64,000 nucleotides of DNA from Tamaricihabitans halophyticus (GTDB lineage Bacteria > Actinomycetota > Actinomycetes > Mycobacteriales > Pseudonocardiaceae), in contig NZ_SLXQ01000012.1 of assembly GCF_004340875.1 (NCBI RefSeq), forward strand, positions 1-64,000, in the 5' to 3' direction. The notes under the pieces were generated by a model. It saw only the letters and a list, made by a program, of their open reading frames with translations, made no database searches and had not been told where the DNA came from. Shown here piece by piece: positions 33,347 through 40,770 of this stretch. Made by a program: the position numbers and the translations under genes. Position 1 is the first letter of the stretch; each line of letters starts with the position of its first letter.

Positions 33347-34762
33347 ATGCTCGACTATCTGGTGATCGCCGCGTACTTCGCGGGCATGCTGATCGCGGGC
33401 TATATCGGGCTGCGTAAGACGCGTGGCTCGGATGACTTCCTTGTCGCTGGTCGGCGGTTGGGCCCGTTCATGTACACCAGCGCGATGAGCGCAGTGGTAC
33501 TGGGTGGAGCATCCACCGTGGGCGGTGCGAGTCTTGGTTACCAGTACGGCGTTTCCGGGATGGCGCTGGTGTTCATGCTCGCGCTTGGTATCACCGCGAT
33601 CGGCCTGCTGTTCTCCTCGCGGCTATCCCGGCTGGGCCTTTACACCGTGTCCGAGCTCGTTGGCCTGCGGTTTGGGCTGTCCGCGCGACGGCTGAGTGGG
33701 CTGGTTGTGGTGTTCTACACGCTGATGGTCGGCGTTGGCCAGGTCGTCGCGATCGGCACGGTGGTGACCGTGCTGCTCGACGTATCAGCGTCGACCGCGG
33801 TACTGCTCGGCTGGGCGATCATCATGGTGTACAGCATCGCGGGCGGGATGTGGTCGGTGACGCTGACCGATGTGGTGCAGTTCTGCGTGAAGACGGTCGG
33901 TGTGCTGCTGGTGCTCGCGCCGCTGGCGATCAGTAAGGCCGGCGGGCTCTCCGGGATGGCCGAAACACTGCCGGACTTCTACTTCTCGCCGACCGGGATC
34001 GGGATCGGCACGATCTTCGCGTACTTCCTGCTGTTCTTCTTCGGCTTCATGATCGACCAGGGGAACTGGCAGCGGGTGTTCACCGCGCGCACCGAGCGGG
34101 TCGCGTTCTGGGGCTGCATCGCGTCCGGGGCCTACTGCGCGTTCTACGGCCTGGTTGGCGCACTGGTCGGCGCCGCGGCGAAGGTGCTGCTGCCCAATCT
34201 GTCCAATCCGGACGACGCGTACGCCAGGGTGGCCGACCTGGTGTTGCCGGTTGGCTTGTTCGGTCTGGTGATCGCGGCGGCGCTGGCTTCGACCATGTCC
34301 ACCGCGAGCGGGCTGTTGCTTGGCTCGTCCACCGTGCTGGTGAACGACCTGTTCGCGACGAGCAAGTTCGGCGCCGGCCGTAAGCTCGGGGTTGGCGCGA
34401 ACCGGATCGCGCTGGTGCTGATCGGGCTGATCGCGCTGGTGATCTCGTTCGCGGTCGGCAGTGTTGTCGGTGCGGTCACGGTTGCCGCGGATCTGCTTGC
34501 CGCGACGGTGTTCGTGCCGGTGCTCGGCGCGCTGTTCTGGCGGCGGGCGTCCACCCTTGCCGCGATGGTGTCGATGGTGGTCAGTGCTGCGGTGTGTATC
34601 GGGTCGATGGTGGTGTTCGGGCTGTACGCGAACGAGCCGGTGATGTATGGCCTGCTGGCCAGCCTGGTGTCGTTCGTGGCCGTCGCGCTGCTGGTGAAGC
34701 GGGAGCCGGCGCCGCCGCTGCGGATGGCTCCGGCGGAGAAGACCGCAGCGGGGTCCGCCTGA
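33347..34762 (+). CDS. Sodium:solute symporter (SSS family)
   Basis: The 471-residue protein has thirteen predicted helices and starts at ATG 33347 with GGAGG upstream. The SSS N-terminus is YFAGMLIAGYIGLRKTRG, followed by DDFLVAGRRLGPFMYTSAMS, the GGASTVGGASLGYQYG region and IMVYSIAGGMWSVTLTDVVQ, the last being the strongest family block. SSS members import sugars, amino acids, urea, purines or allantoin with sodium. The neighbouring arginase-family enzyme suggests a nitrogenous substrate. The gene ends with a recurrent hairpin directly after its TGA. Confidence 0.9.
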   Translation: MLDYLVIAAYFAGMLIAGYIGLRKTRGSDDFLVAGRRLGPFMYTSAMSAVVLGGASTVGGASLGYQYGVSGMALVFMLALGITAIGLLFSSRLSRLGLYTVSELVGLRFGLSARRLSGLVVVFYTLMVGVGQVVAIGTVVTVLLDVSASTAVLLGWAIIMVYSIAGGMWSVTLTDVVQFCVKTVGVLLVLAPLAISKAGGLSGMAETLPDFYFSPTGIGIGTIFAYFLLFFFGFMIDQGNWQRVFTARTERVAFWGCIASGAYCAFYGLVGALVGAAAKVLLPNLSNPDDAYARVADLVLPVGLFGLVIAAALASTMSTASGLLLGSSTVLVNDLFATSKFGAGRKLGVGANRIALVLIGLIALVISFAVGSVVGAVTVAADLLAATVFVPVLGALFWRRASTLAAMVSMVVSAAVCIGSMVVFGLYANEPVMYGLLASLVSFVAVALLVKREPAPPLRMAPAEKTAAGSA

Positions 34763-34787
34763 CCGCGTTCTCCAGGGATCTCGCGGT
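34762..34787 (+). terminator. Recurrent 26-bp hairpin, copy 4 (after SSS symporter)
   Basis: ACCGCG at 34762-34767 pairs perfectly with CGCGGT at 34782-34787. The first base is the last base of the symporter stop codon. TTTC follows. It is the same length as copies 1, 2 and 5. Confidence 0.5.
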
Positions 34788-34894
34788 TTCGGGTTCGGCT
34801 GAGGAATGTTCATCTTTTTGTTGGCTGCACAAGTAGCGGGTATTCCGTAATGTCCTGCGATGTCGGGAATTCGCCTTCGAGGAGAGGACCTGCC

Positions 34895-36082
34895 TTGCGC
34901 AAGTTCGGGGCCGTACTTACCGCTGGGATCGCCGCGACCATGCTGACCATCGCCGCACCGGCAAGTGCCGCGGTGGAAAGCAAACCAGAGCTGCCGGAAC
35001 ATATTCATGGCGGCACCTGGCCAACCAGTCACCTACAGGGCGTGGCGCTCGACGAAGCGAACGGCCATATGTACTGGTCGTTCACCCAGATGCTGGTCAA
35101 GACCGACCTCGAGGGCAACCTGATCGGCACCGTGGAGGGGTTGACTGGGCACCTCGGTGACCTCGACTTCAACGCCAAGGACGGCCGGATCTACGGATCG
35201 CTCGAATACAAAGCCGAAGAAGCCTTCTACATCGCCATCTTCGACGGTCGCAAGATCGATCGGGTAGGTATGGACGCGGAAACCGACGGCGTGCTCAGCA
35301 CCGTACATCTGGACGAGGTCGTTGCCGACTACACCGCCGATATGGACGGTGATGGCCAGTTCGATGGGGACACCGCCGATACCGCAGATCACCGCTACGG
35401 TTGCAGCGGTATCGACGGCGTCGCCTTCGGCCCCGAGTTCGGCAAGAGCGGCGGGAAACAGAAACTGATGGTCGCCTACGGGGTGTACTCGAACACCGAA
35501 CGCGCGGACAACGATCACCAGGTGATCCTGGAATATGACGTAGCGAACTGGCGCAAGTACGAGCGGCCACTCCGGCAGGACGAGCCGCACCGCAGCGGCC
35601 CGAAGGAACCGGGTGGCAAGTACTTTGCCTACACCGGGAACACCACCTACGGCGTGCAGAACCTGGAATACGACGCATACACCGGAAACTGGTTCATGGC
35701 CGTGTACGAGGGCGAGAAGGAGCAGTTCCCGAACTACTCGTTCTTCATGGTGGACGGATCAGCCGAACCACAGCGCGGCGAGATCGTCGGCCAGCCGGAG
35801 CCGGAAGAGGGCGAGCTGCTGAGCCTGGTGGAAGACGGCCTGCACGATCCGGAAAGCGGCACCTACGGCTGGGAGTTCCACGGCGACTACGGGATCGTGT
35901 CGCTGGACAACGGCTACTACTACTTCGCCGAAGGCGGCCCGGTCGAGGAAGACGGCCCCGTCGAGGAAGACGGCCCAGTAGAGGAAAATGGCCAAGCCAA
36001 GGAAGACGGTGAGGTGTACCTGCACGAGTGGACCGGCGAGGCGCCCGCGCCGTTCACGAAGGTGCGCGAGTCAGCCAAGTAG
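34895..36082 (+). CDS. Secreted protein, beta-propeller-like, with calcium-loop and repeat tail
   Basis: The 395-residue protein starts at TTG 34895 with GAGGAGAGG upstream and has a Sec signal peptide ending APASA. The first half repeats HLQGVALDEANGHMYWSF-like and GDLDFNAKDGRIYGSL-like blades, as in beta-propellers. DMDGDGQFDGD near residue 150 resembles an EF-hand/thrombospondin-type calcium loop. Near the C-terminus four 6-residue units (GPVEED, GPVEED, GPVEEN, GQAKED) form an acidic stretch. No enzyme motif is seen. I do not recognise the family; an extracellular binding protein is a guess. Its last 12 bases overlap the convergent PucR gene. Confidence 0.75.
   Translation: MRKFGAVLTAGIAATMLTIAAPASAAVESKPELPEHIHGGTWPTSHLQGVALDEANGHMYWSFTQMLVKTDLEGNLIGTVEGLTGHLGDLDFNAKDGRIYGSLEYKAEEAFYIAIFDGRKIDRVGMDAETDGVLSTVHLDEVVADYTADMDGDGQFDGDTADTADHRYGCSGIDGVAFGPEFGKSGGKQKLMVAYGVYSNTERADNDHQVILEYDVANWRKYERPLRQDEPHRSGPKEPGGKYFAYTGNTTYGVQNLEYDAYTGNWFMAVYEGEKEQFPNYSFFMVDGSAEPQRGEIVGQPEPEEGELLSLVEDGLHDPESGTYGWEFHGDYGIVSLDNGYYYFAEGGPVEEDGPVEEDGPVEENGQAKEDGEVYLHEWTGEAPAPFTKVRESAK
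35936..36007 (+). repeat. Four degenerate 18-bp tandem repeats encoding an acidic tail
   Basis: Units start at 35936, 35954, 35972 and 35990 and encode GPVEED, GPVEED, GPVEEN and GQAKED. Identity falls from the first to the fourth unit, which suggests old expansion by slippage within the secreted-protein gene. Confidence 0.8.
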
Positions 36083-37558
36083 CTCGTGCGCGTGCAGCGC
36101 GAGGGAAAGCTCGAGGCGAACATAGGGCGAGTCCAGATTGCGGTCGAGTAGCTGCTGCGCGCGGGTCAGCCTGGCACGCAGCGTATGCCGGTGAATGCCA
36201 AGCTGGCGGGCCGCCTGATGCCAGGATCCGTGCGCGTCAAGGAAGGCACGGAGCGACTCGATCAGCGTGGTGTCCGTACCGAGTGGTTCAAGGATGCGGG
36301 CGATGAACACATCGAGCGATTCGTCCGCTCGCAGGTTACGCAGCAGCTGCATCGCGCGCAGCTCCTGCGCCCTGGTGATCGCTTTGCCTTCGCCCTTGCC
36401 GATCCGTGCTGCCTGGATGGCCTGCCTGCGTGCGAAGTCCAGCTCACCGACCGCGGCTGGCTCGCTGAGACCGAGATTCTCCGCGGGCAGTTCCGCGAGC
36501 GCCGGGTCCAGCTCGTTGCCGAGCAGGTGCAACTGCCCCCCATGTTCGGCGGCGACCACGGCGGTCACGCCACTGCGTGCCACGATCTCCCGAAGCTCCT
36601 CGTCGTCTACAGTGGATGGTTCGGCGATGGCGGCCACCCGCAGCTGATCGGGCCGCAGTCCCCAGTCGGCAAGCTGCCGGTTGGCCAGTTCGGTTTCCAC
36701 GCCATCGTGCAGCAGTTGCACCACCAGCTCGTTGCGTGCCCGGTGGGCCTGCGCCGCGGCCGCCCCTGCCTGCTCGAGGCCGAGGCCGAGCAGCGAAACC
36801 GCGGCAGCCACGATCGCGTGCTCCGGCGGTCCGAACGGGGTGGGCCGGCCGGAGATCAGCAGACCCCGGCCACGGTCCCCAGCGCCGAGCCGGTGGCCGA
36901 CCAGATAGCCGTGTGGCCCAGCGATGCCCATCGAGTCGATCTCGCCAGCGCGCAGCCTGGTGAGCTCGGCGGAATCCGGAATCGTGGTGTGGCTCGCGGT
37001 TTCCGGTGCCGAGGCGAGTACCTCGCCCGCGGTGTCGAACACCACGCACCAGCCGGCGAGCAGGCTGGCCAGCTCGCCAACCACGCCCGCGTTCGCACCG
37101 GTCGTGCCACCACTGGTCAGCGCGGCGTCGATGAGCCGGCGATGCGAATGCAGGGCGCGCCGCAGGGCCTCGTTTCGCTGGGTTGCCAGCTCGTTCGCCA
37201 GCTCCTTGGCGATCGCGACGAAGGGCGTCTCATACGGCACCTCGACGACCGGCAGGCCGTGCTGATCCGCCCGCTCACGCAGCTCCATCGGTATCTCGGC
37301 GAAAGCGACTCCGGTGGCGAAACCGATCCCCGCGGCCCCGGTGCCGGCCAGCCGAGTACACAGTTGTGCGAGCTCGCCAGGCTCGGTCAGGCGCACCCCG
37401 GTGGTCAGCAGCAGTTCACCGCCGGTGAGCCAGGGCGTGGGGTCCGGCACCTCACTGCCATGTACCCAGGTGACCTCGCCATCCAGGCCGGCATGCCCGG
37501 CGACCGGCCGCAGACCGAGCTCCGGCACCGAAACGAGGTGTCGCATCGTGACCGCCAT
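36071..37558 (-). CDS. PucR-family transcriptional regulator with N-terminal sensor domain
   Basis: The 495-residue protein starts at ATG 37558 with GGGAGG four bases upstream; ATG 37588 is an alternative. The N-terminal PucR domain shows VSVPELGLRPVAG and PDPTPWLTGGELLLTTGVRL. The C-terminal helix-turn-helix shows FLDAHGSWHQAARQLGIHRH, TLRARLTRAQQLL, then SPYVRLELSLAL. It is a different subtype from the PucR at 15881, which lacks the N-terminal PucR sensor domain. The methyltransferase gene is divergent 88 bp away, and the secreted-protein gene converges and overlaps by 12 bp. Target genes are not evident. Confidence 0.9.
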   Translation of the reverse strand: MAVTMRHLVSVPELGLRPVAGHAGLDGEVTWVHGSEVPDPTPWLTGGELLLTTGVRLTEPGELAQLCTRLAGTGAAGIGFATGVAFAEIPMELRERADQHGLPVVEVPYETPFVAIAKELANELATQRNEALRRALHSHRRLIDAALTSGGTTGANAGVVGELASLLAGWCVVFDTAGEVLASAPETASHTTIPDSAELTRLRAGEIDSMGIAGPHGYLVGHRLGAGDRGRGLLISGRPTPFGPPEHAIVAAAVSLLGLGLEQAGAAAAQAHRARNELVVQLLHDGVETELANRQLADWGLRPDQLRVAAIAEPSTVDDEELREIVARSGVTAVVAAEHGGQLHLLGNELDPALAELPAENLGLSEPAAVGELDFARRQAIQAARIGKGEGKAITRAQELRAMQLLRNLRADESLDVFIARILEPLGTDTTLIESLRAFLDAHGSWHQAARQLGIHRHTLRARLTRAQQLLDRNLDSPYVRLELSLALHAHELLG

Positions 37559-37646
37559 CGCGCCTCCCAGCTTGCGCCTGTTCTCCACGTGAGACTATGC
37601 CGATTCGGATTGTGCCGGTTCGGTGCGTGCGGCTAACGTCCACGCC

Positions 37647-38519
37647 ATGGAGGATGCTGACGCGGCGCTGTATGCCGCTATCCGTGCGCATGTGGACGGT
37701 TCGCCGGAGCCCGCGATCGATGCGGCTCGGCAGGCGGCAACGCTCGCTCCGGAGCGCGAGTTCCCCCGCCAACTGGTGCGTTACCTGGACACCACGGCGG
37801 ACCGGGCGGATGTCTACGCCGCGCCGGAGGCGTTTCGCTCCTACATCCGTGGCGGCGGCAATATCCAGCTCTACCAGGCAACCTCGGCAGCACTGCGTGC
37901 CGCACAGCAGCGCTGGCCAGGGCGGCTACTGGATATCGGGGTGGGGGACGGGCTGGCGTTACTGCCCGCGCTCACCGACCGGGTGACCGGAGTGGATCTG
38001 GTCGAGCCCTCCACCGAACTACTCGGGAAAACCGTGACCGCGCTGACCGAACGCGGGATCGAGCATCGCGCGTTCTACTCCGGTATCGGTGAGTTCATCC
38101 GGCAGCACGGCAACGAGCGTTGGGCACTGACCGAAGCAACCTTTGCCCTGCAGTCGCTGCCGCCAGCCGAATGGCTCGAAACGCTGAGCTGGATTCGCGC
38201 ACACAGCGACGCGCTGGTGCTCACCGAGTTCGACTGTGAGACCGAGGAGCAGCCGTTCGAGTCGGCCTGGTTCGCGGATTTCCTGCGCCGGGTCGAGCGC
38301 GGGCTACTGGAGTACGACGCGGACCGCGAGCTGGTCGCGCAGGGTTTCATCCTTCCGGTGCTGCTCGGCAAGTTCACCGCGAGTGGCGCCCGAACGAACT
38401 GGGAGCAGCCGATCGAGGCATGGTGCGAACAGTTGCGCTCGGCCGGTTTCGCCGAGGTGCGGGCCACCAAACTGGACGACTACTGGTGGCGGCCCGCGTA
38501 CCTCGTCGAAGCGAGTTAG
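37647..38519 (+). CDS. Class I SAM-dependent methyltransferase
   Basis: The 290-residue protein has the SAM-binding motif I RLLDIGVGDGLALLPAL near residue 100, followed by GVDLVEPSTELL (the acidic loop). An N-terminal about 95-residue helical extension precedes the domain. The acceptor substrate is unknown. ATG 37647 was chosen over GTG 37623 upstream. The gene is divergent from the PucR regulator and ends overlapping the convergent MHS gene by 4 bp. Confidence 0.8.
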   Translation: MEDADAALYAAIRAHVDGSPEPAIDAARQAATLAPEREFPRQLVRYLDTTADRADVYAAPEAFRSYIRGGGNIQLYQATSAALRAAQQRWPGRLLDIGVGDGLALLPALTDRVTGVDLVEPSTELLGKTVTALTERGIEHRAFYSGIGEFIRQHGNERWALTEATFALQSLPPAEWLETLSWIRAHSDALVLTEFDCETEEQPFESAWFADFLRRVERGLLEYDADRELVAQGFILPVLLGKFTASGARTNWEQPIEAWCEQLRSAGFAEVRATKLDDYWWRPAYLVEAS

Positions 38520-39835
38520 ACCTCGTTCTTCTGCTTACGCGGCGCGGTTTCTTCGGTACGGAACACCACAAGCAGGGTGATGATCGCGGCGGCGATGATG
38601 TAGAGGCCGGGTGCGGCGTTGTTTCCTGTTTGGTCCACAAGCAACACGACGACGAACGGCGCGGTACCACCGAAGGCGGACACCGAGATGTTGTAGCCGA
38701 GGGAGAACCCGCCGTACCGCACCTTGGTGGTGAACAGTTCGTTCATCGCGATCAGGGTCGGTCCAAGGAAGATCGCCAGCACGATGCCGAGCCCGATATG
38801 CGCGAGCACTGCCATGGTCGGACTGCCCTGGTCCATCAGTAGGAACAGTGGGTACGCGGCGACGATGGTCAGCACGCAGGACGCGCCAAGCACCGGTCGG
38901 CGTCCCCAGCGGTCGGAAAGTGCTCCGGTCAGCGGAATCAGTGCGCAGATCACGATCATGGATAGCACCGAGGACACCGAGGCGAGCACTGAAGAGTAGC
39001 CAAGGGTCTCCGACTGGAAGGTCGGCATGAAGGTCAGGATCACGTAGAGTGCCACGTTCTGGAACAAGGCGAACCCGGCGGTGCGCAGGATGGCCGGCCA
39101 GTGCTGGGTGATCGATTCGCGCAGCGGCCGTTTGGATACCCCACCCCGCTCGCGCAGCGCGACGAACTCCGGGGTTTCCTCCAGTTTGGACCGGATATAC
39201 AGCCCCACGACGCCGAGCGGCCCGGCGATCAGGAAGGGAATCCGCCATCCCCAGCCATGCATCTGTTCCTCGGTCAAGGTCACGTTGAGCAGCAGCACCA
39301 CCGAGGAGCCGAGCAGGAAGCCGAGAATGCAGCCCATCTCGACCCAGCTCACCAGGTAGCCACGGCGTTTGGCGGGGGCGAACTCGGTGACGAACACCGA
39401 TGCGCCGCCCATCTCGCCGCCAGCCGAGAAGCCCTGCAACAGGCGCAGGAAGACCAGCATGATCGGCGCGGCCAGCCCGATGGCCGCGTAGGTCGGCAGC
39501 AGCCCGATGCCCAGCGTGGCCACCGAGACGAGAATGATCACCCAGGCCAGCGTGCGTTGCCGGCCGATCCGGTCGCCGAGCGTGCCGAAGAAGACCCCGC
39601 CGAGCGGGCGCACCACGAAGGCAACCCCGAACACCGCGAACGAGCTGAGCAACTGTGTTGTCGAATTGCCCGTCGGGAAGAACACCACACCGAGCACGGC
39701 CGCGAGATAGCCGTATACCGCGACATCGAACCATTCCACGACACTGCCGATGGTGGCGCCGATGGTGGCCTTGCGAAGCATTCCCGGCGATGGCTTTCGC
39801 GCGGCCGAATCTGCGGTTGGATCGGTGGTCGTCAT
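38516..39835 (-). CDS. MFS transporter, MHS type (hydantoinase regulon)
   Basis: The 439-residue protein starts at ATG 39835 with GGGAGG upstream. MHS marks are GSVVEWFDVAVYGYLAAVLG, GTLGDRIGRQRTLAW, SAGGEMGGASVFVTEF and WGWRIPFLIAG. A GntR-type palindrome (39921-39933) lies 86 bp upstream of the start, the same sequence as in front of hyuA. It therefore probably imports the cyclic amide or related substrate hydrolysed by HyuA-HyuB. Confidence 0.9.
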   Translation of the reverse strand: MTTTDPTADSAARKPSPGMLRKATIGATIGSVVEWFDVAVYGYLAAVLGVVFFPTGNSTTQLLSSFAVFGVAFVVRPLGGVFFGTLGDRIGRQRTLAWVIILVSVATLGIGLLPTYAAIGLAAPIMLVFLRLLQGFSAGGEMGGASVFVTEFAPAKRRGYLVSWVEMGCILGFLLGSSVVLLLNVTLTEEQMHGWGWRIPFLIAGPLGVVGLYIRSKLEETPEFVALRERGGVSKRPLRESITQHWPAILRTAGFALFQNVALYVILTFMPTFQSETLGYSSVLASVSSVLSMIVICALIPLTGALSDRWGRRPVLGASCVLTIVAAYPLFLLMDQGSPTMAVLAHIGLGIVLAIFLGPTLIAMNELFTTKVRYGGFSLGYNISVSAFGGTAPFVVVLLVDQTGNNAAPGLYIIAAAIITLLVVFRTEETAPRKQKNEV

Positions 39836-39920
39836 GGGACCTCCCATGGAGCCGTCGTTGGCTCTCCACAGCATAGAGAGCCGCGAGGGTGCGGGCTTGG
39901 AGATTCGCTGACCCTATGAA

Positions 39921-39933
39921 ATCGTCCGACGAT
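39921..39933. promoter_or_regulatory. GntR operator upstream of the MHS transporter
   Basis: ATCGTC-C-GACGAT is a perfect 13-bp palindrome lying between the GntR gene end and the MHS start. An identical copy, in the opposite extended orientation, sits at 40659-40671. The flanking AA and CC are shared when one copy is reverse-complemented. Confidence 0.65.
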
Positions 39934-39948
39934 CCGCAAGATCGGATT

Positions 39949-40608
39949 TCAGCTACGGCGCCCGCGGGGCTCATAGCGGGGCAGCAGGGCCGCCTCGGAG
40001 TCGGCGAGGTAGCTCTCCAGCAGTTCGGCGGCGCCATCCAGGTCGCCGGCGCCGATCCGGTCCGCGAGCTCGGCGTTTCGTTTCAGGAACGCCGAATGGA
40101 ACGTCTCCGTATCGTCCATCAATGCGTAGGCCAGCCGGAACTCCGCCAGGATCTCGCTGATCAGGCTATCCAGCCGCTCGCTGCCGAGTAGGCCGACCAG
40201 CGCTTCGTGAAAGCGCACGCTGGCCGCTGCCACCAGTCCCCAGCGTTGCTCGGCCGCCGCGATCTTGCCGTCGCGGACCGCCTCATGCAGCCGTTGCAGC
40301 TGTTCCGGCCGGATGCTGTGCACATTGCGCAGCGCCGTGCATTCGATCAGCCGCCGCACCCGGTACAGGTCGGAGATATCCGATTTGGACAGTTCGCGGA
40401 CAAAGACGCCTCTGCTCAGTTCGTGCACCAGCAGCCGCTCCCTGATCAGCAGCTGGAAGGCCTCGCGCAGCGTGCTGCGGGAAACGCCGAGCGCTTCGCG
40501 GACCTGCTCCTCGGAGAGTCGGGTGCCGGATACCAGCTCGCCATCCATGATCTGGGCGCGCAGCGCCGCGGCGGCCCTGCTTGCCGACCCGTCTTTCCGG
40601 GCGTTCAT
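39949..40608 (-). CDS. GntR-family regulator, FCD (FadR-like) type
   Basis: The 219-residue protein has an N-terminal winged helix (LRAQIMDGELVSGTRLSEEQ, EALGVSRSTLREAFQLLI) and a C-terminal all-helical FCD effector domain (ISDLYRVRRLIECTAL through RFHEALVGLLGSERL). It is divergent from hyuA, with a 162-bp gap that contains one of the two identical palindromes; the second palindrome precedes the adjacent MHS gene. It therefore probably represses uptake and hydrolysis of the inducer. Confidence 0.9.
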   Translation of the reverse strand: MNARKDGSASRAAAALRAQIMDGELVSGTRLSEEQVREALGVSRSTLREAFQLLIRERLLVHELSRGVFVRELSKSDISDLYRVRRLIECTALRNVHSIRPEQLQRLHEAVRDGKIAAAEQRWGLVAAASVRFHEALVGLLGSERLDSLISEILAEFRLAYALMDDTETFHSAFLKRNAELADRIGAGDLDGAAELLESYLADSEAALLPRYEPRGRRS

Positions 40609-40658
40609 CCACGGCCCCCTTCGGTCAGCCGGCGATCCGTTGTCCAGCAGGGTTGTGG

Positions 40659-40671
40659 ATCGTCCGACGAT
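40659..40671. promoter_or_regulatory. GntR operator between gntR-like gene and hyuA
   Basis: ATCGTCCGACGAT, identical to the site at 39921, lies 51 bp upstream of the GntR start and 99 bp upstream of hyuA. The position suits control of both divergent transcripts. Confidence 0.65.
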
Positions 40672-40770
40672 TTAGCATAGTCTGACAGAGATACGACGGA
40701 GTCGACGATAGCCGTGGCCGCGCTGCTCGGCATCGGGTCCAGTTCTTACGGTCCGCTGACGGAGGTCATC

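Noticed and set aside
33785-35032. Long Arg/His-rich frame antisense to the SSS symporter
   Set aside because: Composition is low-complexity and the symporter frame is complete and family-like.
36185-37636. Long open frame antisense to the second PucR gene
   Set aside because: It is a mirror of a well-supported regulator and no homology motif is visible.
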